Positions 33,106 through 41,613 are shown, counted from the stretch's first letter. The stretch: 64,000 nt of DNA from an uncultured Pseudomonas sp. (GCF_943846705.1 NZ_OX044366.1:372001-436000); one strand, 5' to 3'. Notes: a model not told the origin generated them from the sequence alone. Numbers and translations: made by a program.

Positions 33106-33260
33106 CATACTCAGTGGCCAGCAAACCTGGCTACCAAGGACAGCACGCTGGCCCTGCACGCCACTGCGTGCGAGCAGCGCGGCGCATAGAGTAGAAACGG
33201 CTGATTGCCGTCCACCAGGCTGGCGGTGACCACAAAATCCCCCGCAGAGGAGACCACCAG

Positions 33261-33839
33261 ATGAATACTCACGCGCAGTTCACCCACATGGAAGACGGCA
33301 GCGCCGAAGACTGGCGCATCATCGCCGAGGACTTTATGGCGCATGCGGCCAAGCTGCCCGAGCGCATCCTCGCCCACCTGAAACTGCTCGATGGCGACTT
33401 TGGCGGCTTCCCGATTGACCGCCTGAGCCACTCGTTACAGACCGCCACCCTCGCCTACCGCGACGGCCGCGATGAGGAATACGTGGTCTGCGCGCTGCTC
33501 CACGACATCGGCGACACCCTCGGCAGCTACAACCACCCGGACATCGCCGCCGCCATGCTCAAGCCCTTCGTCAGCCCGGAAAACCACTGGATAGTGGAGA
33601 AACATGGCGTGTTCCAGGGCTACTACTTCTTCCATCACCTGGGCATGGACCGCCACCTGCGCGAGCAATTCAAAGACCACCCGCAGTACCAAGCCACCAT
33701 CGAATTCTGCGCACGCTACGACGCAGCGGCATTCGACCCGCAAGGTGAAATTCTGCCGCTGGAGTTCTTTGCGCCGATGCTGAGAAGGGTGTTTGCCGAG
33801 CCGAAGCAGTCGCTTTATAAAACCGTAGCGCTGGATTAA
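33261..33839 (+). CDS. HD-domain protein, possibly a PhnZ/MIOX-like diiron oxygenase
   Basis: A 192-aa HD-fold protein. Candidate metal ligands are H57, H81-D82 (Leu-Leu-His-Asp-Ile-Gly-Asp), H92, H115 and D154. The 24-residue step from H57 to H81 equals that between the first two ligands of PhnZ, the diiron oxygenase that cleaves hydroxy-phosphonates. No phosphonate genes except the unrelated yjdM are near, so the substrate is unknown and a plain HD phosphohydrolase is the alternative. GAGGAGA precedes ATG 33261. It is a single-gene unit. Confidence 0.72.
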   Translation: MNTHAQFTHMEDGSAEDWRIIAEDFMAHAAKLPERILAHLKLLDGDFGGFPIDRLSHSLQTATLAYRDGRDEEYVVCALLHDIGDTLGSYNHPDIAAAMLKPFVSPENHWIVEKHGVFQGYYFFHHLGMDRHLREQFKDHPQYQATIEFCARYDAAAFDPQGEILPLEFFAPMLRRVFAEPKQSLYKTVALD

Positions 33840-33964
33840 GCGGTTTTGACCGTACCCGCGCGGCACGCGGGTACGAGGCAAGACGCGCGCAGGGACATGA
33901 CCGTATTCATCAACGAATGACTGCGTGGCCCGCTCGGCTAAAAAACCGCTACGGCATTGCGCCG

Positions 33965-34936
33965 CTAGTCATCGCCGCGCTCCTGCTGACGCGCCCGAGC
34001 GTCCAGCAGCCGCAGAATTGCTGCGTCATCCAACTCCAAGCGCAAGCTGCCAGAACGCACATGCAGGTCGCGCTGCGGGAAGGGAATCTCGATCTGCGCC
34101 GCACGCAACTGGTCATCAATCGCCCACAAAAACTTCGCCTGGGTGGCGCCGGGAGAAACCATCAGCGCATGCTCAACCCAAAGCACCAACTCAAAACTCA
34201 GGCTGCTATCAGCAAACCCGGTCAGCCACACATCTGGCATGCGCCTGGGGTCACTGATGATGCAGCCCGGCACAGCATCTACGGCTTTCAATACCGCCTG
34301 CTTGACCTTGTCTTTGTCAGTGCCGTAGGCCACACAGAACGGCACATGAATGCGCCGGTACTTTTCATTGAAGCTCCAGTTGGTGACCCGGCCGTTTATA
34401 AACTCCGAGTTGGGCACAATGATGTCGAGCAAATCATTGGTGGTGACGCGGGTATAACGCATCCCAATTTCGGTCACTCGGCCCATGACCCCGGACTGCA
34501 AATCGACGAAATCCCCGACCTTCAAAGTCTTCTCCAGCAACAAGATCAAGCCGGAGACAAAGTTGCCAAAAATGCCCTGCAAGCCAAAGCCAATCCCCAC
34601 ACCAATGGCACCACCGATCAGGGCAAAGTTACTGATATCGAGGCCCAAGTAACGCAAGCCCACCAGCGTGCCGACAATCCACACGGTGTAACGAATGATC
34701 CGGTTGAAGGCGTACACGCCGGCCGAATTCATGTAGGCGTCTTTTTTGCCGCGGGCCGCCAGGTTGCGTAAACCATGCTCAAGCTGGATGGAAAACCACC
34801 AGGCGAAAAACAGGATGAATATCAAACCCAGCAAACGGGCCATGTGCACGTCCGTGGTGCCGATTTGGAACCAAGGGGCGGTTGCCCACTGCAACAGGGT
34901 TTGTTGAATATTCTCGCTGAGCGACTCTGCCGGCAT
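33965..34936 (-). CDS. MscS-family mechanosensitive channel
   Basis: A 323-aa inner-membrane channel. Two or three hydrophobic helices (about residues 28-48, 70-92 and 100-120) lead into the pore helix, rich in Gly and Ala (Ile-Gly-Gly-Ala-Ile-Gly-Val-Gly-Ile-Gly-Phe-Gly-Leu-Gln). The MscS beta domain follows, with Val-Gly-Asp-Phe-Val-Asp and Gly-Arg-Val-Thr. It protects against hypo-osmotic shock. It is a lone gene with no operon partner. Confidence 0.88.
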   Translation of the reverse strand: MPAESLSENIQQTLLQWATAPWFQIGTTDVHMARLLGLIFILFFAWWFSIQLEHGLRNLAARGKKDAYMNSAGVYAFNRIIRYTVWIVGTLVGLRYLGLDISNFALIGGAIGVGIGFGLQGIFGNFVSGLILLLEKTLKVGDFVDLQSGVMGRVTEIGMRYTRVTTNDLLDIIVPNSEFINGRVTNWSFNEKYRRIHVPFCVAYGTDKDKVKQAVLKAVDAVPGCIISDPRRMPDVWLTGFADSSLSFELVLWVEHALMVSPGATQAKFLWAIDDQLRAAQIEIPFPQRDLHVRSGSLRLELDDAAILRLLDARARQQERGDD

Positions 34937-35224
34937 GAGTGATGGCCTGATATACCGCGTGGTAGGAAAGGCGCTGTGCGCCTTCCCCTAAGCCTAGCTC
35001 AGCGCTGCCTTGGCGATTAAATCGACCGTCATGCACGCCACCCCTGGCGCACGGTCATCCATTCGCAGCAATGGTCGAGCCAGACCATTCAAGGACGAAA
35101 CATGGCTGCCAAGCCCCCCGCCCCTCGCCAGCAAAAACACCTCGCCGTGCTGGCCGACGGTCAGCATGGTGGTCACAGCCAATACAGGAACGTAAACCGC
35201 AGCTGCTCTATTGACCGGAATTAC
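34937..35224. other. gap between the MscS gene and the palindromic repeat
   Basis: About 290 bases with no supported gene. Short open frames on both strands (for example 34994-35182 minus) have no ribosome site or recognisable motif. Confidence 0.4.
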
Positions 35225-35607
35225 GCTTTTCGCCCTTACGGCGAGTCACTTTCTCTTTGCTCGCGCGAAAGAGAAAGTAACCAAAGAGAAAGCGCGCCCA
35301 GCATCCGGGTTTCGCTGCGCTCAACTCCCCTCGCTCCGGCGCTGTTCCGAGGGTCGGCAAGACGGGCCATCCATGGCACGGCATGCCTCCGCCCCATCAG
35401 GAGGCCGAGTGGAATCGTTGCGGAAGGGGTTGAGCGGCATGGATGCCGCGAGAGCCGCGATAGGCCAGGGATGGCCCTTCGCGGCGGGCCCCTGGAGCAA
35501 TGATGGAACGAGGGAAGTCGAGCGCAGCGAGACCCGGATGCAAGGGGCAAGACCTTTTGCTTACTTTTGGGGCGTTTGCCAAAAGTGAGCCGCCGTAAGG
35601 GCGGAAG
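35225..35607. repeat. 383-bp imperfect palindromic repeat element
   Basis: The outer arms (35225-35255 and about 35577-35607) are inverted repeats sharing the core CGCCCTTACGGCG. A second inverted pair lies inside: about 35293-35336 and 35507-35550, both containing the GACCCGG/GAGCGCAGCG type sequence in opposite orientation. Read as RNA it would fold into one long hairpin. Frames running through it on both strands are by-products of the palindrome. Elements of this look recur in Pseudomonas genomes next to accessory genes; it has no transposase of its own. Confidence 0.6.
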
Positions 35608-35663
35608 CAATATAAAAACCACCGACCAAGCGGCGGACACACACCAATCGCCAAGCAACACAC

Positions 35664-35703
35664 CCGTAGGATGGGTTGAGCAACGTGAACGCATCAACCA
35701 ACC
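35664..35703. repeat. REP element upstream of the RAYT gene
   Basis: Starts CCCGTAGGATGGGTTGAG and is followed by an imperfect inverted arm. The first 16 bases match the REP at 37499 and, inverted, the one at 36315. It lies 55 bases before the RAYT start codon. Confidence 0.65.
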
Positions 35704-35757
35704 ACAAAAAACCGCTACTACACTCAGCCAACCCCGAATCTGCAAAGGACTGCAGCC

Positions 35758-36294
35758 ATGTCTGACTACCGCCGCGATCACACCCCTGGCGCCAGCTGGT
35801 TCTTTACCCTCAACCTAGCCGACCGCCGCCGGGCGTTATTAACCGAGCAGATCAACCTGCTGCGCACCAGCTTCCAAAGGGTCATGCGCCAACATCCGTG
35901 GCACATCGACGCCATCGTGATCCTTCCCGACCACCTGCATGCCCTGTGCACCCTGCCACCGGGCGATGGCGATTTCGCCCTGCGTTGGCGTTTGATCAAA
36001 ACCGGCTTTTCCCGCGCCCTGCCGTATGGCGAATACATTTCCGCCAGCCGACAGCGCAAAGACGAGCGTGGCATATGGCAACGGCGTTATTGGGAGCATC
36101 GCATTCGCGACCAAGTGGATTTCAACAGGCACGTCGATTACATCCACCACAACCCACGTAAACATGGGCATGTGCAGCGCATAGCAGATTGGCCGTGGTC
36201 GTCGTTTCATCGGTATGTGCAGGTAGGGTTGTTACCGAGGGATTGGGCAGGCAGTGAAGACATGAATAAAACTGTTGGCGAACGTAGTGAATGA
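35758..36294 (+). CDS. REP-associated tyrosine transposase (RAYT)
   Basis: A single-copy Y1 HUH-type transposase that is thought to bind, cut and spread REP hairpins. The HUH motif is H59-L-H61 (Pro-Asp-His-Leu-His-Ala) and the nucleophile is Y128 in Val-Asp-Tyr-Ile-His-His-Asn-Pro. The RAYT hallmark Ile-Trp-Gln-Arg-Arg-Tyr-Trp-Glu-His-Arg-Ile-Arg-Asp fills residues 106-118. The length of 178 aa is normal and the frame is intact, so it may be active. AGGA precedes ATG 35758. REP copies lie on both sides, as usual for these genes. Confidence 0.9.
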   Translation: MSDYRRDHTPGASWFFTLNLADRRRALLTEQINLLRTSFQRVMRQHPWHIDAIVILPDHLHALCTLPPGDGDFALRWRLIKTGFSRALPYGEYISASRQRKDERGIWQRRYWEHRIRDQVDFNRHVDYIHHNPRKHGHVQRIADWPWSSFHRYVQVGLLPRDWAGSEDMNKTVGERSE

Positions 36295-36314
36295 TAATTT
36301 CAGATAGCCATTAT

Positions 36315-36348
36315 TGATGGGTATCGCTACGCTCAACCCATCCTACGG
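36315..36348. repeat. REP element between the RAYT and nuclease genes
   Basis: A 34-base element whose reverse complement matches 37499-37532 at 32 of 34 positions. It begins TGATGGGTATCGCTACG and ends CCATCCTACGG. Together the two copies bracket the AT-rich gene at 36389-37471. Confidence 0.75.
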
Positions 36349-36388
36349 AATCAGGTAACAACAACGCATCAATAGCAAGGAGCTAAAC

Positions 36389-37471
36389 ATGGAAGTATTC
36401 GAGAAGCTAAACAGCCTTTCAGCAAAAATTCGTCAGCAGGCAAGTGCGATTAAAACTGAAGAAGCAACGAAAAACGCCTTTGTTATGCCGTTTATAAATA
36501 CTGTTCTCGGTTATGACGTATTTGATCCTAGAGAAGTAACCCCTGAATTCGTCTGCGACGTAGGCACGAAGAAGGGTGAGAAAATTGATTACGCAATATT
36601 AAAAGATGGTGCAGTACAGATACTAATCGAATGCAAGAAAATTGGCGAACCCCTCAACATCAACCACGCCTCACAACTATTTCGTTACTTTCATGTAACA
36701 AATGCACGAATTTCCATCCTCACCAACGGCCAAGTATATAAGTTCTTTACTGACCTTGACGCACCAAACAAGATGGATGAAAAACCCTTTCTTGAGCTCG
36801 ATCTTTTAGACATTGACGAGCACGCAGTACCCGAACTTATAAAGCTAACAAAGTCAGCCTTTGATGTTGAGTCGATAGTAAGTGCTGCGGGAGAGTTGAA
36901 ATACGTTAGCCAAATAAAGAAAGAAATCGCACTGCAATTCACCAAACCAGATGATGATTTCGTTAAATTTTTCGCATCTCGTGTTTACGACGGAATGATC
37001 ACGCAGAAAGTACGCGAGCAGTTTGCAGAGCTCACCCGTAAGGCAGTCGCACAGTTCTTGAGCGACCAAATAAATGATCGTCTCAAATCAGCAATGAGCG
37101 GGGCGATCCAACCCAGTTACACGACCACGAATATGTCACCAGCAGACCCTGCGAATGAACAGATTGACGAAACCTCAGAAGACAAGGTCCTGACAACCTT
37201 AGAAGAACTTGAGGGTTATCATATCGTCAAGGCAATCGTGCGCTCCGTTGTTGACTCTAAACGCATCATTCAACGCGACACCCAGAGTTACTTTGGAATA
37301 CTGCTAGACGACAACAACCGCAAACCAATATGCCGTTTACACTTCAACCGCACGCAGAAATACATCGGTATTTTTTATCGAGAGAAAAATGAAATACGCC
37401 ACCCAATCAGTTCACTCGATGAAATCTATGATTTTGCTGACCAATTGAAAACAACCATAGGTTTCTATTAA
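36389..37471 (+). CDS. orphan PD-(D/E)XK nuclease, type I restriction HsdR N-terminal-like
   Basis: A 360-aa protein with an N-terminal HsdR-type nuclease domain: E24 in Glu-Glu-Ala-Thr-Lys-Asn-Ala, D67 in Lys-Ile-Asp-Tyr, then E81-Cys-K83, and the Gln-Leu-Phe-Arg-Tyr-Phe helix (Q96). No helicase motor, specificity or methylase gene is nearby. The C-terminal domain (about 270-360) is a compact beta-rich region seen with such orphan proteins. Base composition differs sharply from neighbours: two 60-base stretches I counted were 35% GC and one 48%. AAGGAG precedes ATG 36389. It is flanked by inverted REP copies beside a RAYT. A defence role is inference. Confidence 0.75.
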   Translation: MEVFEKLNSLSAKIRQQASAIKTEEATKNAFVMPFINTVLGYDVFDPREVTPEFVCDVGTKKGEKIDYAILKDGAVQILIECKKIGEPLNINHASQLFRYFHVTNARISILTNGQVYKFFTDLDAPNKMDEKPFLELDLLDIDEHAVPELIKLTKSAFDVESIVSAAGELKYVSQIKKEIALQFTKPDDDFVKFFASRVYDGMITQKVREQFAELTRKAVAQFLSDQINDRLKSAMSGAIQPSYTTTNMSPADPANEQIDETSEDKVLTTLEELEGYHIVKAIVRSVVDSKRIIQRDTQSYFGILLDDNNRKPICRLHFNRTQKYIGIFYREKNEIRHPISSLDEIYDFADQLKTTIGFY

Positions 37472-37498
37472 CAGCATGCAAGCCGGGTTGAAAATAGC

Positions 37499-37534
37499 CC
37501 GTAGGATGGGTTGAGCACAGCGATACCCATCAAT
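37499..37534. repeat. REP element downstream of the nuclease gene
   Basis: Starts CCGTAGGATGGGTTGAGC and is inverted relative to the copy at 36315-36348 (32/34 identical). It ends the AT-rich segment. Confidence 0.75.
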
Positions 37535-37545
37535 AATCCAAAGCC

Positions 37546-37573
37546 AAAAGGCCCGTCTCTCGATGGGCCTTTT
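37546..37573. terminator. bidirectional terminator between the nuclease and PuuD-like genes
   Basis: AAAAGGCCC (37546-37554) pairs with GGGCCTTTT (37565-37573) around a 10-base loop, with a T-run on each strand. Confidence 0.8.
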
Positions 37574-37604
37574 TGCTTCAATCGCCGCTCAGCACATCAC
37601 TGGA

Positions 37605-38387
37605 TCAAGCCACCGCTGCCTCGCGACGGCACTCAAGTTTCTTAGCCAGATACTCCCGCGCCGCCTGATGAAACGCTCCCAACAGCGCGTTGTAATCTGC
37701 CTTTTCCCAATAGCGATACTCAGGGTGCCACTGCACCCCAACAGCAAACGCCTTGGCCCCGATCACGCTGACGGCTTCGATCTGCCCATCCTCCGCCACC
37801 GCCTCGATCTGCAACCCTTCCCCCAGTCGATCAATGCCCTGACCATGCAGCGAGTTGACTTTGATCTGCCGCTCGCCGAGCAGCGTGTGCAGCACACCAC
37901 CTTCGCTCAGGGTGACGTTGTGCATCGGGCCGTAGGCCACGTCGTCTGGTACGTCCTTGACCTCACGGTGATCGAGACGGCCTGCAACGGCGTGCACTTC
38001 GCGGTGCAAGGTGCCGCCGTACAGCACGTTCATTTCCTGCACGCCCCGGCAGATGCCGAGGAAGGGAATGCCGCGCTCGATGCAGGCACGCATCAGGCGC
38101 AGCACGGTGGCGTCGCGGGGCTTGTCGGCCAGGCCGAGGCCGGGATGCTCATCACCGTAGAAGCTGGGGTGCACGTTGGACAGTGAACCGCCGAACATGA
38201 TGCCGCTGACGTTATCGAGCACGGTGTCCATGTCCAGCTCATCACCAAAGGCCGGAATCATCAGCGGGAAGGCACCGTAACCGGTGACGGCGCTGATGTA
38301 CTTCTCGCCGACCAGGTGAAACCAGCCGATATCACGGTCGGTCAGCTGCCAGCGGCACAGGGGAAGGCCAATAAAGGGCTTGTTCAT
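37605..38387 (-). CDS. puuD: gamma-glutamyl-gamma-aminobutyrate hydrolase family class I amidotransferase (PuuD-like)
   Basis: A 260-aa class I glutamine-amidotransferase-fold hydrolase. The nucleophile is Cys in Gly-Ile-Cys-Arg-Gly-Val-Gln-Glu (near residue 114). The His-Glu of the triad is in Val-Gln-Trp-His-Pro-Glu-Tyr near residue 225. PuuD removes glutamate from gamma-glutamyl-GABA in putrescine breakdown. No other puu genes are in the window, so its substrate may be another gamma-glutamyl amide. It lies upstream of and on the same strand as nothing else related; mmsA follows on the same strand 284 bases away. Confidence 0.82.
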   Translation of the reverse strand: MNKPFIGLPLCRWQLTDRDIGWFHLVGEKYISAVTGYGAFPLMIPAFGDELDMDTVLDNVSGIMFGGSLSNVHPSFYGDEHPGLGLADKPRDATVLRLMRACIERGIPFLGICRGVQEMNVLYGGTLHREVHAVAGRLDHREVKDVPDDVAYGPMHNVTLSEGGVLHTLLGERQIKVNSLHGQGIDRLGEGLQIEAVAEDGQIEAVSVIGAKAFAVGVQWHPEYRYWEKADYNALLGAFHQAAREYLAKKLECRREAAVA

Positions 38388-38546
38388 AGGTAGTCCTCTT
38401 CATAGATAGTTGAAGTGGGCTGCCCTTGGGAGAGCGGGCTTACGGGTCACGATGACTGTGACCCGCTCACCCAAGGGGTGCCGTAACCGGCCAGGCCGGG
38501 CACTGCACCAACGCCGCGCCCGCGCGGCTGGTTTGTTGCGTAAAGC

Positions 38547-38594
38547 TGATGGGTATCGCGCTGCTCAACCTGCGCGGCCCGACCCATCCTACGG
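38547..38594. repeat. REP element with an internal insertion
   Basis: Begins TGATGGGTATCGC and ends CCCATCCTACGG like the copy at 36315, but 11 extra bases (around 38571-38581) interrupt the second arm. It lies between the mmsA and puuD-like genes. Confidence 0.6.
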
Positions 38595-38627
38595 TGCGCC
38601 TACAGCACACACCGAACAAACGAAAAG

Positions 38628-38659
38628 CAAAAAAAGGGGCTGATCTTTCGACCAGCCCC
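38628..38659 (-). terminator. intrinsic terminator of the mmsA gene
   Basis: Stem GGGGCTG (38636-38642) with CAGCCCC (38653-38659), followed on the minus strand by a run of T (A-run 38629-38635). It lies 12 bases past the mmsA stop. Confidence 0.8.
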
Positions 38660-38670
38660 TCGGCAGTTAC

Positions 38671-40167
38671 TTAGTTATTACTCGGGAAGGCGAACTGCGC
38701 CGCCTCGTGCGAGGCGCGTTGTGGCCAGCGCTGGGTTACGGCTTTTTTGCGGGTGTAGAAGCGCACGCCGTCCGGGCCATAAGCGTGCAGGTCGCCGAAC
38801 AGCGAGCGCTTCCAGCCGCCGAAGCTGTGGTAGCTGACCGGCACCGGCAGCGGCACGTTGACGCCGACCATGCCGACTTCGATCTCGTCGACGAACAGGT
38901 GGGCCGCTTCGCCGTCACGGGTGAAGATGCAGGTGCCGTTGCCGTATTCGTGTTCGTTGATCAGCTGCATGGCTTGTTCCAGGCTGCCGACGCGAACGAT
39001 GCACAGCACCGGGCCGAAGATTTCATCGGTGTAGATGGTCATTTCCGGGGTGACTTTGTCGAACAGAGTGCCGCCGACGAAGTAGCCGGTTTCATTACCG
39101 GAAACCACCAGATCACGCCCGTCGACCACCAGGCGTGCGCCTTGGGCCACGCCGGCGTCGATGTAGCCTTTGACCTTGTCGCGCGCTGCGGCAGTAACCA
39201 GCGGGCCCATATCCAGGCCGCAGCTGGTGCCGGCACCGATTTTCAGCGCTTTGATCTGCGGGGTGAGCTTCTCGATCAACGCATCGGCAATCTGGTCGCC
39301 GACGCATACGGCCACCGAGATGGCCATGCAACGCTCGCCGCACGAACCGTAGGCTGCGCCCATCAGTGCGCTGACGGCGTTGTCCAGGTCGGCATCGGGC
39401 ATCAGCACGGCGTGGTTCTTCGCGCCGCCCAGGGCCTGTACGCGCTTACCGCGCTTGGTGCCTTCGCTGTAGATGTATTCGGCAATCGGCGTGGAGCCGA
39501 CAAAGCTCAAGGCTTTGACTTCCGGGGCTTCAATCAGCGCATCCACCGCTTCTTTGTCGCCGTGCACCACGTTGAGCACGCCTTTCGGCAGGCCGGCTTC
39601 TTGCAGCAGTTGGGCGATGTACAGAGTGGAGCTTGGGTCGCGCTCGGACGGCTTCAAGATAAAGCAGTTGCCGCAGACGATGGCCAGCGGGTACATCCAC
39701 AGCGGCACCATGGCCGGGAAGTTGAACGGGGTAATACCGGCGACCACGCCGATGGCTTGCAGGTCGCTCCAGGCGTCGATATTCGGGCCGACGTTGCGGC
39801 TGTACTCGCCCTTGAGAATTTGCGGTGCGCCACAGGCGAATTCGACGTTTTCAATGCCGCGCTTGAGTTCGCCGACGGCGTCTTCCAGGGTCTTGCCGTG
39901 TTCTTCGCTGATCAGCTTGGCGATGGTTGCTTCGTGATCTTCGAGCAATTGCTTGAAGCGGAACATCACCTGCGCGCGTTTGGCCGGCGGGGTTTTGCGC
40001 CAGGCCGGGAAAGCGCTCTTGGCCGAGTCGATGGCCTGCTGCATGGTGGCGCGGTCGGCCAGGGCGACTTGCTTGCTGACTTCGCCAGTGGACGGGTTGA
40101 ACACGTCGGCGCGGCGGCCGGTGCCGGCGGTCAGCTCGCCGTGGATCAGGTGGTTTACGAGGGTCAT
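38671..40167 (-). CDS. mmsA: (methyl)malonate-semialdehyde dehydrogenase, CoA-acylating (MmsA/BauC type)
   Basis: An NAD-dependent aldehyde dehydrogenase that converts malonate semialdehyde to acetyl-CoA, or methylmalonate semialdehyde to propionyl-CoA. The 498-aa fold has Phe-Asn-Phe-Pro-Ala-Met near residue 150 and the catalytic Cys in Gly-Glu-Arg-Cys-Met-Ala near residue 285; the general-base Glu of ordinary ALDHs is absent, as expected for CoA-acylating members. GGAG precedes ATG 40167, so the longer start at 40257 was rejected. It follows the aminotransferase and together they convert beta-alanine to acetyl-CoA; the P. aeruginosa bau locus has the same pair. Confidence 0.9.
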   Translation of the reverse strand: MTLVNHLIHGELTAGTGRRADVFNPSTGEVSKQVALADRATMQQAIDSAKSAFPAWRKTPPAKRAQVMFRFKQLLEDHEATIAKLISEEHGKTLEDAVGELKRGIENVEFACGAPQILKGEYSRNVGPNIDAWSDLQAIGVVAGITPFNFPAMVPLWMYPLAIVCGNCFILKPSERDPSSTLYIAQLLQEAGLPKGVLNVVHGDKEAVDALIEAPEVKALSFVGSTPIAEYIYSEGTKRGKRVQALGGAKNHAVLMPDADLDNAVSALMGAAYGSCGERCMAISVAVCVGDQIADALIEKLTPQIKALKIGAGTSCGLDMGPLVTAAARDKVKGYIDAGVAQGARLVVDGRDLVVSGNETGYFVGGTLFDKVTPEMTIYTDEIFGPVLCIVRVGSLEQAMQLINEHEYGNGTCIFTRDGEAAHLFVDEIEVGMVGVNVPLPVPVSYHSFGGWKRSLFGDLHAYGPDGVRFYTRKKAVTQRWPQRASHEAAQFAFPSNN

Positions 40168-40219
40168 AAAAACTCCGTTAGCAAATTTTGGGGCGACCTT
40201 GGCCGCTGGGTGTTCTGTT

Positions 40220-40257
40220 GTGGGAGGGCCGGGCGGCACGCCGTCCGGCCCTCCCAC
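40220..40257. other. strong hairpin between the aminotransferase and mmsA genes
   Basis: A perfect 13-bp stem (40220-40232 with 40245-40257) with a further short inner stem. It sits inside the presumed operon, so it may attenuate transcription or stabilise one half of the message; REP-like origin is possible. Confidence 0.6.
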
Positions 40258-40266
40258 ATAAATGGG

Positions 40267-41613
40267 TTAATCGAGGCCGTTGAGTACATCGCCGACGGCG
40301 TTGAACACCGAATCCAACTGCTCGGGCGTGGTGTTGAAGGTTGGCCCGAATTGCAGGGTGTCACCGCCGAAGCGCACGTAGAAACCGGCCTCCCACAGTT
40401 TGATCCCGGCCTCGAATGGACGAATCACCGGGTCGCCATCACGCGGGGTGATCTGCAGTGCACCGGCCAAGCCGCAGTTGCGGATGTCGATGACGTGCTT
40501 GCTGCCTTTGAGGCCGTGCAGCTTCTCTTCGAAGATCGGTGCCAGGGCTGCCGACTGCTCGATCAGGTTGTCGCGCTTGAGCAATTCCAGGGTCGCCAAA
40601 CCGGCGGCGCAGGCTACCGGGTGACCGGAGTAGGTGTAGCCGTGGCCGAACTCGACCATGTGCTCAGGGATCGCCTGGTTCATAAAGGTGTTGTAAATCT
40701 CGCTGGAGGCGATGACCGCACCCAGCGGGATGGCGCCGTTGGTGATCTGCTTAGCGGTGTTGATGATGTCCGGGGTAACGCCGAAGTATTCGGCACCGGT
40801 CCACTTGCCCAAACGGCCGTAGGCGGTGATCACTTCGTCGAAGATCAGCAAAATGTTGTGCTGGGTGCAGATCTCACGCAGGCGCTGCAGGTAACCCACC
40901 GGCGGCACGATAACCCCGGCCGAGCCAGACATTGGCTCAACGATCACGGCGGCGATGTTCGAGGCGTCATGCAGTTCGATCAGCTTGAGCAGTTCGTTGG
41001 CCAGCTCCACACCGCCGGTCTCGGCCATGCCCTTGGTGTACGCCAGGTGCGCTTGCAGAGTGTGCGGCAGGTGGTCGGCGTCCATCATCTGGCCGAACAT
41101 CTTGCGGTTGCCGCCGATGCCGCCCAGCGAGGTGCCGGCAATGTTCACGCCGTGATAGCCACGGGCACGGCCGATAAACTTGGTTTTGCTTGGCTGGCCT
41201 TTCAAGCGCCAGTAGGCCTTGGCCATTTTCACCGAGGTGTCGGCGCACTCGGAGCCGGAGTCGGTGTAGAACACGTGGTCGAGGCCGGCCGGAGTCAGCT
41301 CGGTGATTTTCTCCGCCAGCTGATAGGACAGCGGGTGCCCGTACTGAAAGCCCGGCGCGTAATCCAGGGTGCCGAGTTGCTTGGCTACCGCGTCCTGGAT
41401 TTCCTTGCGGTTATGCCCCGCACCGCAGGTCCACAGCCCGGACAGGCTGTCGAAAATGCGCCGGCCCTTGTCGTCAATAAAATAGTTGCCGTCCGCCGCG
41501 ACGATCAGGCGTGGGTCACGCTTGAAGTTACGGTTGGCAGAAAACGGCATCCAATGCGCATCCAGCTTGAGCTGGCTGGCCAAAGAAGGGGTTGTGGTCT
41601 GCAACATGGTCAT
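40267..41613 (-). CDS. bauA: omega-amino-acid:pyruvate aminotransferase (beta-alanine transaminase)
   Basis: A class III PLP aminotransferase that moves the amino group of beta-alanine (or other omega amines) to pyruvate, giving malonate semialdehyde. Motifs include Asn-Ser-Gly-Ser-Glu-Cys-like Asp-Ser-Gly-Ser-Glu-Cys near residue 120, Asp-Glu-Val-Ile-Thr near residue 255 for PLP-ring contact, and Ala-Lys-Gln-Ile-Thr-Asn-Gly with the PLP-binding Lys near residue 285. ATG 41613 (448 aa) was chosen over the frame start at 41748 since the family sequence begins shortly after it. The sequence strongly recalls P. aeruginosa BauA (PA0132). It is divergent from a LysR. Confidence 0.87.
   Translation of the reverse strand: MTMLQTTTPSLASQLKLDAHWMPFSANRNFKRDPRLIVAADGNYFIDDKGRRIFDSLSGLWTCGAGHNRKEIQDAVAKQLGTLDYAPGFQYGHPLSYQLAEKITELTPAGLDHVFYTDSGSECADTSVKMAKAYWRLKGQPSKTKFIGRARGYHGVNIAGTSLGGIGGNRKMFGQMMDADHLPHTLQAHLAYTKGMAETGGVELANELLKLIELHDASNIAAVIVEPMSGSAGVIVPPVGYLQRLREICTQHNILLIFDEVITAYGRLGKWTGAEYFGVTPDIINTAKQITNGAIPLGAVIASSEIYNTFMNQAIPEHMVEFGHGYTYSGHPVACAAGLATLELLKRDNLIEQSAALAPIFEEKLHGLKGSKHVIDIRNCGLAGALQITPRDGDPVIRPFEAGIKLWEAGFYVRFGGDTLQFGPTFNTTPEQLDSVFNAVGDVLNGLD

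Noticed and set aside
33965..35224. Small frames around 34994-35195 near the MscS gene as possible small proteins
   Set aside because: Overlapping frames on both strands with no ribosome site; nothing supports translation.
35102..35781. Several open frames over the 383-bp repeat on both strands
   Set aside because: The frames arise from the inverted repeat itself and mirror each other; no ribosome site or family match.
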